In this document: positions 40,673-49,176 of the stretch, in pieces
Layout of the letters: every line of letters starts with the position of its first letter
How positions within the stretch are numbered: position 1 is the stretch's first letter
Assembly (NCBI RefSeq): GCF_001984575.1
Contig: NZ_LZNS01000001.1
Span: forward strand, 6,124,398 to 6,188,397
From: Streptomyces sp. MP131-18
GTDB taxonomy: Bacteria > Actinomycetota > Actinomycetes > Streptomycetales > Streptomycetaceae
DNA length: 64,000 nt
Direction of reading: 5' to 3'
Notes under the pieces: model-generated
Told to the model about the DNA's origin: nothing
The model's input: only the letters and a program-made list of their open reading frames with translations
Database searches by the model: none
Made by a program: the position numbers and the translations under genes

Positions 40673-41701
40673 ATGGCACGTGTGGACACCCCGGCAACCC
40701 GTTCGGACGAGGGCGACGAGGACGGCGCCCACGCCGCCGGGGAGGGCGGTGGCGACAAGCCGCGCTGGCGGGACCGCGTCGGGCGGTGGCGCCGCGGCTG
40801 GGTCGTCGCGGGCCTGGCCCTGGCACTCGCCCTGATCATGATGCTGCACTCCAGGATTCCCAACCAGATCGGGAACCTGGGCAGTCTCCTCCAGACCTTC
40901 CTGCCCTGGCTCGGCTTCACGATCCCGGTGCTGGCCGGCTGCGCGGCGCTGCGCCGTTCGGCGACGGCCGTGATCGCCGTGCTGGTGCCGTCCCTGGTCT
41001 GGCTCAACCTCTTCGGCGGGCTGCTCGTCGACAAGACCGGCGGCGGCGGGGCGCTCATGGTCGTCAGCCACAACGTGGACGCGGACAACACCGACCCGGC
41101 CGCCACGGCCGCCGAGCTGGCCGCCTCGGGCGCCGACCTCCTCGCCCTCCAGGAGCTGCCGCAGAACGAGCGGGAGACCTACGAGGAGGGGCTGGCCGAG
41201 ACCTACCCGCACCACAGCGTGCAGGGCACGGTCGGCCTGTGGAGCCGCTACCCGCTCAGCGACACCGCCCCCGTGGACATCGGCATGGGCTGGACGCGCG
41301 CGATGCGCACCACCGTCGCCAGCCCGCAGGGCGAGATCGCCGCCTACGTGGCGCACCTGCCGTCGGTCCGCGTGCAGTTCCGGGCCGGGTTCACCGCCGG
41401 GCAGCGGGACGACGCCGCCGATCTCCTCGGCCGGGCCATCGCCGACGAGCCGGTGGACCGCGCGATCCTCCTGGGCGACCTGAACGGGACGATGAACGAC
41501 GGCGCGCTCGCCCCCCTGACCTCGCAGCTGCGTTCCACGCAGGGCGCGGCGGGCGCGGGCTTCGGCTTCAGCTGGCCCGCCGGGTTCCCCATGGCCAGGA
41601 TCGACCAGATCCTGGTCCGCGACCTGGAGCCGGTCTCCTCCTGGACCCTTCCGGCCACCGGCAGTGACCACCTGCCCGTCGCCGCCCGCGTCGACCTCTG
41701 A
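40673..41701 (+). CDS. Membrane-anchored endonuclease/exonuclease/phosphatase-family protein
   Basis: A 342-residue protein with an Asp/Glu-rich cytoplasmic start, three membrane segments (about 40-120) and a C-terminal EEP domain. Catalytic motifs are present: SHNVDADN (Asn), LQELP (Glu), GDLNGT (Asp/Asn) and GSDHLPV (Asp/His). These enzymes cleave phosphodiesters; the substrate is unknown and might be lipid, nucleic acid or a metabolite. The ATG at 40673 follows GCGAGGG. It could start as early as 40550. Confidence 0.85.
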   Translation: MARVDTPATRSDEGDEDGAHAAGEGGGDKPRWRDRVGRWRRGWVVAGLALALALIMMLHSRIPNQIGNLGSLLQTFLPWLGFTIPVLAGCAALRRSATAVIAVLVPSLVWLNLFGGLLVDKTGGGGALMVVSHNVDADNTDPAATAAELAASGADLLALQELPQNERETYEEGLAETYPHHSVQGTVGLWSRYPLSDTAPVDIGMGWTRAMRTTVASPQGEIAAYVAHLPSVRVQFRAGFTAGQRDDAADLLGRAIADEPVDRAILLGDLNGTMNDGALAPLTSQLRSTQGAAGAGFGFSWPAGFPMARIDQILVRDLEPVSSWTLPATGSDHLPVAARVDL

Positions 41702-41780
41702 CCGCCCCGTTCTCCCTTTTGCCCGGGCCTGCTCTACTTTTGAAGGAAGGAGGAGGAAAGGTTCCGCGAGGAAGGCAGGC

Positions 41781-42680
41781 ATGGCACGCACCCGCTACGC
41801 ACCCGACCGAGGGCTAACCCGCCGCATGGTGCTCACCATGTTTCTCATCGGGCTGCTCTACGTGATCTTCGTGGGCGTGCTGGTCGCCGCACTGGGCAAG
41901 GCATGGCCGCTCGTCGTGGTCCTGGTCGGCGGACTGTTCGCCGCCCAGTTCTGGTTCAGTGACCGGATCGCCGCCTTCAGCATGGGCGCCCGCGAGGTCA
42001 CCCCCGAGCAGGCCCCCGAGCTGCACGGCGCCGTGGACCGGCTGTGCGCGCTGGCCGACATGCCCAAGCCCAAGGTCGCCATCGCCGACACCGACGTGCC
42101 GAACGCGTTCGCCACCGGCCGCAGCCAGAAGAAGTCCCTGGTCTGCGCCACCACGGGCCTGCTGCGCCGCCTGGAGCCCGACGAGCTGGAGGGCGTCCTC
42201 GCCCACGAACTGTCGCACGTCGCCCACCGCGACGTCGCCGTGATGACCGTGGCCGCGTTCCTCGGCGTGCTGGCCGGGCTGATCACCCGCATGGCCCTGT
42301 GGACGGGCCTCTTCGGCCGCGGCGGCCGCAACAACCAGAACGTGCTCCTCCTGCTGATCCCGCTGATCAGCGCCGTGGTCTACGTGATCAGCTTCCTGCT
42401 CACCCGGCTGCTCTCCCGCTACCGCGAGCTGTCCGCGGACCGCACCGGCGCGCTGCTCACCGGCCGCCCCTCCGCCCTGGCCTCGGCCCTCACCAAGGTC
42501 TCGGGACAGATGTCCCGCATCCCCACCCGCGACCTGCGCCAGGCCGAGCCGTTCAACGCGTTCTTCTTCGCCCCCGCGCTGTCCCCCGGCGCGAGCCTGA
42601 GCCGGCTGTTCTCCTCCCACCCGACCCTGGAACAGCGCCTCGACCGGCTGGCGAAGCTGTCCACCGAGCTCGGCGGGTGA
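41781..42680 (+). CDS. htpX: Zinc metalloprotease HtpX
   Basis: A 299-residue membrane M48 protease. There are two N-terminal helices (about 17-38 and 42-58), the zinc site HELSH (142-146) with Glu216 in RELSAD as third ligand, and a further membrane hairpin at 155-210. It degrades damaged or misassembled membrane proteins, with the active site in the cytosol. The ATG at 41781 follows GAGGAAGGCAGG. The next gene, PspAB, starts 8 bp after the stop, and the pair belongs to the envelope-stress system. Confidence 0.95.
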   Translation: MARTRYAPDRGLTRRMVLTMFLIGLLYVIFVGVLVAALGKAWPLVVVLVGGLFAAQFWFSDRIAAFSMGAREVTPEQAPELHGAVDRLCALADMPKPKVAIADTDVPNAFATGRSQKKSLVCATTGLLRRLEPDELEGVLAHELSHVAHRDVAVMTVAAFLGVLAGLITRMALWTGLFGRGGRNNQNVLLLLIPLISAVVYVISFLLTRLLSRYRELSADRTGALLTGRPSALASALTKVSGQMSRIPTRDLRQAEPFNAFFFAPALSPGASLSRLFSSHPTLEQRLDRLAKLSTELGG

Positions 42681-42687
42681 CGCGGCC

Positions 42688-43287
42688 ATGGGCTTCCTCG
42701 ACATCATCCTCGGCCGCCGCAAGCCCGCCAGGCCCGACCTCGACCAGCTCTTCGCCATCCCCTCCGCCGCCGTCACCCTCCAGGCCGCCGCCGGGCTCAC
42801 CCCCACCGGGCGCGGCTCCGTCTGCTTCGCCAGCGTCGAGGGCGGCGCGTTCACCCGCGTCAGGCAGGAGGTGCGGGAGCTGCTCGACGCCGATACCGCC
42901 ACCGGCGGCATCCCCGTCGAGTTCAGCCAGGACTCCTACGGCTACACCTGGCTGCTGGCCCGCCACCCGCCGGAGGACATCGGCGGCCTGGTCAACGACC
43001 TGCACGCCGTCAACACCAGCCTGAAGGACGCCGGTTTCGGCCCCCAGCTGCTGTGCTCGATCACCGGCTTCACCACCGCACCCGACGACCGCGGCCAGCA
43101 GCGCCCGCTCGCCCTGGTCTACCTGTACAAGCGCGGCACCTTCTACCCGTTCTCGCCCGTGCCCGGCCAGTCCGAGCGCCGCGACAACGGCCTGGAACTC
43201 CAGATCCGCGCTCTGCTGGAGAACGATCTGCGAGTGGAGAAGGACCTCACCCGCTGGTTCCCCGTGTGGGGCGCGCCCGGCCTGTGA
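42688..43287 (+). CDS. PspA-associated protein PspAB
   Basis: A 199-residue soluble protein matching the actinobacterial PspAB family: MGFLDIILGRRKPARPDLDQLF start, GSVCFASVEGGAF, YGYTWLLARHP, VYLYKRGTFYPFSP and the C-terminal LTRWFPVWGAPGL. Family members accompany PspA phage-shock proteins and HtpX in envelope-stress responses; their biochemical role is unclear. The start ATG at 42688 follows the htpX stop by 8 bp, so they are co-transcribed. PspA itself is not in this window. Confidence 0.88.
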   Translation: MGFLDIILGRRKPARPDLDQLFAIPSAAVTLQAAAGLTPTGRGSVCFASVEGGAFTRVRQEVRELLDADTATGGIPVEFSQDSYGYTWLLARHPPEDIGGLVNDLHAVNTSLKDAGFGPQLLCSITGFTTAPDDRGQQRPLALVYLYKRGTFYPFSPVPGQSERRDNGLELQIRALLENDLRVEKDLTRWFPVWGAPGL

Positions 43288-43305
43288 ACGAGCCCGGCCG
43301 CCCCG

Positions 43306-45057
43306 CTACTCCCGCCAGCCGCTGGTGATCGGCAGCCTGCGGTCCTTCCCGAAGACCTTCTGCGAGATCTTCGTGCCCGGCGGGTACTGCCGCCGCTTGT
43401 ACTCGGCGGCGTCCACCAGCCGCAGCACGCGCGTGACCAGCTCCTCGGGGAAGCCGGCCGCGATGATCTCCGCACGCCCCAGGTCCCGGTCCACGTAACT
43501 TTCGAGCACCCGGTCCAGCTGGTCGTAGTCCGGCAGGGAGTCCGTGTCGACCTGGCCGGGCCGCAGCTCCGCGCTCGGCGGCTTGGCGATCGAGTTCTCC
43601 GGGATGGGCGGCGTCTCGCCGCGCCGCGCGGCGGCCTCGTTCCGCCACCGCGCCAGCTGGTAGACGCCCGTCTTGTAGACGTCCTTGATCGGCGCGTACG
43701 CGCCCACCGAATCCCCGTACAGCGTGGAGTAGCCCACCGCCAGCTCGCTCTTGTTGCCGGGGGCAAGCACGATGTGCCCCTCCTGGTTGGACACGGCCAT
43801 CAGCAGGGTGCCGCGCAGCCGCGACTGGAGGTTCTCCTCGGCGAGCCCCGTCAGCTCCACCGCCGACATGTAGGCGTCGAACATCGCCCCCACCGGAACG
43901 GTCCGCAGGTCGAGGCCGGTGCGGCGGGCCAGCTCCACCGCGTCGTCCCGCGAGTGCTCCGAGGAGTACCGCGACGGCATCGACAGGCCGTACACGTGCC
44001 CGGGCCCCAGCGCGTCGCAGGCGATGGCCGCGCAGAGCGCCGAGTCGATGCCGCCGGACAGGCCGATCAGCACCGAACGGAAGCCGTTCTTCCGCGTATA
44101 GGCCCGCACCCCGGTGACCAGTGCCTGGTACATCTCCTCCGTGTCGCCGAGGCGCTCCGCCTCGCCCCCCGGGTACCGCACCGGTCCGGGCGCCAGGGGC
44201 TCGGACGACAGCGTCAGGTGGTCGATGCGCAGCCCGTCGGCGACCGGCCCGGACGGCGGCTCCGCCGCCGCGGCCGGCAGGTCGAGGTCGAGCAGGAGGC
44301 ACTCCTCGGCGAACTGCGGCCCGCGGGCCAGCACCGAGCCGTCCCGGTCCACGACGATCGAGTCGCCGTCGAAGACCAGCTCGTCCTGCCCGCCGACCAT
44401 CGCCAGGTACGCCAGCGCGCACCCGGCCTCCTGCGCCCGCCTGCGCACCAGGCCGAGGCGCGTGTCGTCCTTGTGCACCTCGTAGGGGGAGGCGTTGATC
44501 GTGAGCAGCAGCCCGGCCCCCGCGGCGCGCGCGGCCGGCACCCGGCCGCCGTCCTGCCACAGGTCCTCGCAGATGGCCAGCGCCACGTCGACGCCGTGCA
44601 CCCGGAGCACGGGCAGGGTCGCGCCGGGCACGAAGTACCGGAACTCGTCGAACACCCCGTAGTTCGGCAGGTGGTGCTTGGCGAACGTCAGCACCACCTC
44701 GCCGCGGTGCAGCACGGCCGCCGCGTTCTGCGGGGCGCCGGCCGGCAGCCCCGCGTTGACCCTGACCTCCTCGGCGGAGCGGTCCAGGTAGCCGAGTACG
44801 ACCGGCACCTCACCCAGACCGGACTCGGCCAGCCGCACGGCGAGCCCGTCGAGCGCCTCCCGGCTCGCGGAGACGAACGAGGCGCGCAGCGCCAGGTCCT
44901 CCACCGGATAGCCGGTCAGCATCATCTCGGGGAACGCCACCAGGTGCGCGCCGCGCTCCACGGCGCGCCCGGTCCAGCGCAGCACGGCGTCCGCGTTCGC
45001 GGCCAGGGCCCCGACGGAGGAATCGATCTGGTTGAGGGCGATACGTAGCTGAGGCAC
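43306..45057 (-). CDS. nadE: Glutamine-dependent NAD+ synthetase
   Basis: A 583-residue two-domain enzyme. The N-terminal nitrilase-type glutaminase has the Glu44-Lys127-Cys163 triad (FPEMM, FAKHHL, ICEDLW). The C-terminal synthetase has the pyrophosphate loop SGGIDS (334-339), PGNKSELAVGYST and DVYKTGVY. Ammonia released from glutamine is channelled to amidate NaAD with ATP, the last step of NAD synthesis. The ATG at 45057 begins MPQLRIALNQ. The gene converges on pspAB. Confidence 0.96.
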   Translation of the reverse strand: MPQLRIALNQIDSSVGALAANADAVLRWTGRAVERGAHLVAFPEMMLTGYPVEDLALRASFVSASREALDGLAVRLAESGLGEVPVVLGYLDRSAEEVRVNAGLPAGAPQNAAAVLHRGEVVLTFAKHHLPNYGVFDEFRYFVPGATLPVLRVHGVDVALAICEDLWQDGGRVPAARAAGAGLLLTINASPYEVHKDDTRLGLVRRRAQEAGCALAYLAMVGGQDELVFDGDSIVVDRDGSVLARGPQFAEECLLLDLDLPAAAAEPPSGPVADGLRIDHLTLSSEPLAPGPVRYPGGEAERLGDTEEMYQALVTGVRAYTRKNGFRSVLIGLSGGIDSALCAAIACDALGPGHVYGLSMPSRYSSEHSRDDAVELARRTGLDLRTVPVGAMFDAYMSAVELTGLAEENLQSRLRGTLLMAVSNQEGHIVLAPGNKSELAVGYSTLYGDSVGAYAPIKDVYKTGVYQLARWRNEAAARRGETPPIPENSIAKPPSAELRPGQVDTDSLPDYDQLDRVLESYVDRDLGRAEIIAAGFPEELVTRVLRLVDAAEYKRRQYPPGTKISQKVFGKDRRLPITSGWRE

Positions 45058-45277
45058 GCCACCGAGTCTAATCGTCCGACTGACGCTATGGGGTGGGGGC
45101 CCGGGTGCGTTCCGGCACGATCCGGTCGAAGTCCGTGCGACCGGCGCGCGCTGAGCGGCGCGGGGCCGAAAGCCGACCTGGCATATTCGGCCAGGGTGTG
45201 CCGCCGCGGGGTTGCCCGCGGCCGGTGCGGGGCACAGCTATCCCACGTCGCAGTGCCGTCCACGCCGGAGGGGTGGC

Positions 45278-46354
45278 ATGCCGCAGGACGTCAGCTTCCT
45301 CCTGCCCTTCCGCACCCGGACCAACCCCGAGGCCGACCGGGCCCGCGCCCGCCATCTGGGCCGGGCAGCCGACCTCGGCCTGGTGCGCGGCGAACGGGCC
45401 ATGCGCCGCTACCGCGACTGGCTGCTGCCCGAACTGGCCGCCGCCGCCTACCCGGACGCCAGGGGCGCCGACCTCGACCTCGTCACCGACGCCGTCTGCC
45501 TCGGCTTCCCGCTGGACGACCAGTTCGACCGGCCCTCCCGGGCCCAGCCGGAGCTGGCCGCCCGGCTCAGCACCGAACTGGCCGCCATCCCCTACCGCGC
45601 CCCCGGCGCCCGCCTGTTGCTCGACCTGCCCGTGACCCGCGCCTGCGCGGACGTGTGGCGCCGCGCCGCCGAGGGCATGTCGCCGTCCTGGCGGGAGCGG
45701 GCCGCGGGCAACCTGACGCGCTTTTTCCGCGCCCGCCTGCACCAGGCGCACAACCGCTGCCTCGGCGTCCGCCTCGACGAGAAGTCCTACCTCGCGCTGC
45801 GCCGCCGGGCGGCGGGCACCGCACCCTGCTTCGACCTGATCGAACGCGCCGGGCACTTCGAGGTGCCGCCCGCCGCGTACTGGAGCCCCGAGGTGCGGAC
45901 CATGACGCGGTGCGCGGGCGACGTGGTCCTCCTCTGCAACGACGTGCACGCCATGGAACGCGAGGCGGCCAGGGGCAACCCGCACAACCTGCCGCTCATC
46001 CGGCAGCGCGCCCTCGGCTGCTCGCGGGCTGAGGCGGTGGCACAGGTCGGTGCCATGGTCGCGGGCCGCGCCGAGCTGTTCGAGACCGTGGCCGACGGCA
46101 TCCCGCGGCTGCACGGCGGCTGGCGGCTCGCCCCCTCTGGCGCCGCGGCCGTGGCACGTTACCTCGACGGGCTGCGTTCCTGGATGGCCGCCAACCAGCG
46201 GTGGGGGGCGGCCTCTTCGCGGTACGCGTCCGGCGGCGCGGACCTGCCGGGCGACGAGGCGGCGCACCGCCCCGGCGGGCCAGGACGGCTCACCGGCCCC
46301 GTAGCCGGGCCAGCACCGCCCGCACCCCACGGACGGCCGGCGCCCGTCGTCTGA
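45278..46354 (+). CDS. Class I terpene synthase with altered NSE triad
   Basis: A 358-residue terpene cyclase-fold protein. The aspartate-rich motif DDQFD lies at 80-84. The second metal motif reads NDVHAMERE (221-229), where the Ser of the usual NDxxSxxxE is Ala225. Arg175 is 46 residues upstream of Asn221, the expected place for the diphosphate sensor, and RY is at 315-316. It should ionise a prenyl diphosphate, probably farnesyl, to a cyclic hydrocarbon, but the Ser-to-Ala change could weaken one magnesium site. The last 65 bp overlap the P450 gene tail, and the P450 may oxidise its product. The ATG at 45278 follows GGAGGGG. Confidence 0.88.
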   Translation: MPQDVSFLLPFRTRTNPEADRARARHLGRAADLGLVRGERAMRRYRDWLLPELAAAAYPDARGADLDLVTDAVCLGFPLDDQFDRPSRAQPELAARLSTELAAIPYRAPGARLLLDLPVTRACADVWRRAAEGMSPSWRERAAGNLTRFFRARLHQAHNRCLGVRLDEKSYLALRRRAAGTAPCFDLIERAGHFEVPPAAYWSPEVRTMTRCAGDVVLLCNDVHAMEREAARGNPHNLPLIRQRALGCSRAEAVAQVGAMVAGRAELFETVADGIPRLHGGWRLAPSGAAAVARYLDGLRSWMAANQRWGAASSRYASGGADLPGDEAAHRPGGPGRLTGPVAGPAPPAPHGRPAPVV

Positions 46355-47762
46355 CCCGGCCGCCCGCGGCGACGGGGCCGGCGGCGGAACCGGCATCCGG
46401 GGCGGCGGGCCCGGCCGCCTGCCCCCACGCGGGCTGGCGCACCGGCCGTGGCGGCGGGCCGCCCGCCCGCTCCGGCTCCGCCGGGACCGGGCGGCGGGGG
46501 GTGAACGCGACGGGCAGCGCGTCCAGGTGGCGCGACCAGGTCGACGCCGACCAGGTCAGCTCCTCGGGGCCGGCGGCGGGCCGGAGGTCGGGCAGCCGGG
46601 CGAGCAGCACCTCGACGGCCGTCACGCAGATGGCCCGGCCGATCTCCTGCCCCGGGCATTCGTGGGGGCCGCTGGTGAACGCCAGGTGCGAGCGGTTGCC
46701 GTGCATCGGGGCGCCGGGCGCGGGCCGGATCTCCGGGTCCGCGTTGGCCGCGGCCAGACCGAGGAGCAAGAGGTCGCCCCGGCGGATGTGCCGGCCGCCC
46801 AGTTCCACGTCCTGAAGGGCGAAGCCGCCGGGGCACACCGCGATCGGCGGCTCGTCCCACAGCACCTGTTCCACCGCGGCGTGCGGCGTCATCCGCCCGC
46901 CGAGCAGCGGGCCGCGGAAGGCGGGGTGGACGAAGACCCGCAGGGTGTTCACGATGAGGTTGGTGGTCGCCTCGTTCGCCGCGACGAGCACCAGTCGCAG
47001 GTGGTGGCCGACCTCCTCGTCCGACAGGCCGGCCGGGTGCGCGATCAGCCAGGACGCCAGGTCGTGGCCGGGCGCCGCGTGCTTGCGCTCGACGAGCCTG
47101 AACAGCGCACGCTTGAGGTAACGGTCGCTGGTGACGGCCCGCTCGGTGCCCAGCAGCAGCTGGCGGCTCGCCTCGGCGAGCCGCGGCCCCTCCGGCTCCG
47201 GCAGGCCCAGGATCTGCGTCAGCGTCAGGACCGGCAGCTGCCGCGCGTACTGGGCGACCAGGTCCGCCCGCCCGTCCGCGGCGAACCGGTCGATCAGCCC
47301 GTGCGCGTTGTGCTGCGCAAGGCGCCGCAGCCCGCGGCGGTCGAAGCGCTGAAGGCTTTCGTGGACCGCGCCGCGCAGCCGCTGGTGGGCGGCGCCGTCC
47401 TGGTGCGCGCAGTCCGGGCCCCACAGCAGGACCGGCGCGATGGGGGCGTCCGGGCCGATGCGCCCCTCGATCCACCGGGACCAGTTGCGCCCGTCCCGGC
47501 TGAAGCGGCGCGGGCTGCGGGTCACGTGCAGGATCTCGTCGTAGCCGAGCACGAGCCAGGCCGGCACGTCGCCTTCGAGCAGCACGGGGGCCACGGCCCC
47601 GTGGCGGGAGCGCAGCCCTTCGTACAGGGCCGCGGGATCGGCGGCGGCCACCCGGCCGTACAGCCGCTGCGCCCCGCCCGGTCCTTCGCGGTGGGCGGGG
47701 CACCCGGGGGGCGGCGCGCCGTGCGGCCCGGTGCGGGAGGGGTCGGGCGAGGTCGCGGTCAC
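46290..47762 (-). CDS. Cytochrome P450, CYP157-like, without ExxR
   Basis: A 490-residue P450. The heme-binding loop FTSGPHECPG is intact with Cys369; the I-helix reads AANEATT (261-267); the C-helix has HQRLR. The K-helix ExxR, otherwise near-invariant, is replaced: the segment reads EQVLW (298-302). This matches the CYP157 family, reported in Streptomyces to lack ExxR. The GTG start at 47762 overlaps the cvnD stop (GTGA), so it is the last gene of the conservon. The C-terminal roughly 75 residues are a Pro/Arg-rich tail that overlaps the terpene synthase gene. Confidence 0.9.
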   Translation of the reverse strand: MTATSPDPSRTGPHGAPPPGCPAHREGPGGAQRLYGRVAAADPAALYEGLRSRHGAVAPVLLEGDVPAWLVLGYDEILHVTRSPRRFSRDGRNWSRWIEGRIGPDAPIAPVLLWGPDCAHQDGAAHQRLRGAVHESLQRFDRRGLRRLAQHNAHGLIDRFAADGRADLVAQYARQLPVLTLTQILGLPEPEGPRLAEASRQLLLGTERAVTSDRYLKRALFRLVERKHAAPGHDLASWLIAHPAGLSDEEVGHHLRLVLVAANEATTNLIVNTLRVFVHPAFRGPLLGGRMTPHAAVEQVLWDEPPIAVCPGGFALQDVELGGRHIRRGDLLLLGLAAANADPEIRPAPGAPMHGNRSHLAFTSGPHECPGQEIGRAICVTAVEVLLARLPDLRPAAGPEELTWSASTWSRHLDALPVAFTPRRPVPAEPERAGGPPPRPVRQPAWGQAAGPAAPDAGSAAGPVAAGGRVRRRAPAVRGVRAVLARLRGR

Positions 47763-48361
47763 ATGGCCCTCCTCGGGGGCGTGTTGCGCCGGGGCGCGGT
47801 GGTGTGCAGGTGGCGCAGCAGCGTCAGGAGCACGCCGCGGGACGAGCCGGGCCGGCGGGCGTCGCAGGTGACGACCGGTACGGAACCCGGCAGGTCGAGC
47901 GTGGCGCGCAGGTCGCCGGCGGGGCACAGCGGGGCGTCGGGGAAGAGATTGGCGGCGACGACGAAGGGCACGCCGCCCCGTTCGAGCCGGTCCACGGCCG
48001 GGAAGCTGTCGTGGAGGCGGCGGGTGTCGACCAGCACCACCGCGCCGATCGCGCCGTCGAGCACGCCGTCCAGCAGGAACCACAGATGCTGCTGGCCCGG
48101 CGGGCCGAACAGGTAGAGCACCAGGCGCCCGCCGCACGTGACGCGGCCCACGTCCACGGCCACCCGCGGGCCGGTCCCCGCCGCGGCGCGGAGCGGGCGG
48201 ATCTCGCTGGCGGAGCCGACCAGCGTCGTCTTGCCGACCCCGAAACCGCCGACGACCAGCACCTTCACCGACCGCTCGGCCGAGTCGGGCAGCGGGTCCC
48301 GCGGCGAGGGACGCGGGGACGGTGAGGACAGTGAGGGCAGTTCATAAACGCTGTAATCCAT
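47759..48361 (-). CDS. cvnD: Conservon GTPase-like protein CvnD
   Basis: A 200-residue small GTPase-type protein. The P-loop GGFGVGKTT (38-46) is preserved, the switch region reads FGPPGQQHLWF (85-95) instead of DxxG, and the usual NKxD is degenerate (AANLFPD). This is the pattern of streptomycete conservon GTPases, thought to act as switch-like partners of CvnA-C. The start lies inside the end of cvnC (20-bp overlap), and the stop overlaps the P450 start, showing tight coupling. Confidence 0.92.
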   Translation of the reverse strand: MDYSVYELPSLSSPSPRPSPRDPLPDSAERSVKVLVVGGFGVGKTTLVGSASEIRPLRAAAGTGPRVAVDVGRVTCGGRLVLYLFGPPGQQHLWFLLDGVLDGAIGAVVLVDTRRLHDSFPAVDRLERGGVPFVVAANLFPDAPLCPAGDLRATLDLPGSVPVVTCDARRPGSSRGVLLTLLRHLHTTAPRRNTPPRRAM

Positions 48362-48764
48362 CGATCAGTGCCTTCAGGATCGTGGGGTCGGGGTGCGAGG
48401 CGGCGCGGCACTGCTCCTCGCGGGTCCCCCTCAGCTCGACATGCCCGCGGGCGTGCAGCTCCCCGAGCAGGGCGACGACGGTGCGCAGCGGCAGACCGAG
48501 GTGGGCCGACAGCTCCGCGACGGACAGCGGGCGGGCGCAGGCGCGCAGCAGCGCCGCCTGCTCGGGCGGCAGGTCCGCGGGGGCTGCGGACGTCGCGAAG
48601 ACGAGCGTCGCCAGGTCGAACGCGGTGCGGGCGGCGACGAGGCGCAGCGGTGCGGGCGGCCCCTGGCCGCCGCGGGGGTCCGCGTCGCCCGCGGTGGCGG
48701 CGCGGGCCGTTCGTTCTTCCCGCCCGGGGCGGGCGGATCGTGGTGGCGCGTCGGGGTGCTGCAT
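48342..48764 (-). CDS. cvnC: Conservon protein CvnC (DUF742)
   Basis: A 140-residue DUF742 protein. A variable N-terminus is followed by the winged-helix-like domain (RLVAARTAFDLATLVFA, LSVAELSAHLGLPLRTVVALLGEL). ATG at 48764 is preferred over 48770 because GAGG lies at proper distance. In complete conservons this gene is preceded by cvnA (sensor-like) and cvnB (roadblock). Here neither is present upstream, and glnA2 follows in the other direction. Confidence 0.88.
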   Translation of the reverse strand: MQHPDAPPRSARPGREERTARAATAGDADPRGGQGPPAPLRLVAARTAFDLATLVFATSAAPADLPPEQAALLRACARPLSVAELSAHLGLPLRTVVALLGELHARGHVELRGTREEQCRAASHPDPTILKALIDGLQRL

Positions 48765-49176
48765 GGGCATCCTCGTCGGACTCGCGGGCGGCGGGGCGGG
48801 AACGGCGGGCGGGCACGTGGGGTAGCGGAGTCGACTCGCCCGGTGACTGGGAGAGTAGGGGGCGGCCGGGGCGGGCCGCAGCAGCTTGGGGAAACGTCCC
48901 CCGGACGGGCGGCCGGCCGGGTCCCCCGGCGGATGAATCCGGCGGCTGCACCCCCGCTGACCTGCGGTTGGGCGGGTGCGGTCGGGCGCAATTCGCTGGG
49001 TACATGTATGGCCAAAGGTTGGTTCGGCCGTGCCCTCTTCCGTGCCCCACAATGGACGCGGGCCGTCCCGGTCGCGCATGCGCAACGCCGCCGAAATCCT
49101 GTGATGGGATGCTCGGGAGCCCCGCAGGACCCCGCGGCCGGGGACAGAGCCGTCTGACCAGCGAGGATGGGTGGAA
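48765..49176. other. 412-bp gap between cvnC and glnA2
   Basis: This divergent gap holds no gene I can support. It must carry the promoters of the conservon genes and glnA2. Visible items are the ribosome-binding sites on each side (GAGG for cvnC, GAGGA at 49163-49167 for glnA2) and a weak hairpin (GGGG-AAACGT-CCCC at about 48888-48901). I could not place -10/-35 boxes. The left half is high-GC; the stretch near 48980-49020 is more AT-rich and is the likeliest promoter region for glnA2. No trace of cvnA or cvnB reading frames is seen. Confidence 0.5.

Noticed and set aside
48393..49157. A + strand open frame spanning cvnC and the gap to glnA2, as a possible cvnA/cvnB remnant
   Set aside because: The translation is low-complexity Arg/Gly/Ala, matches the antisense of cvnC and shows no kinase or roadblock motif.
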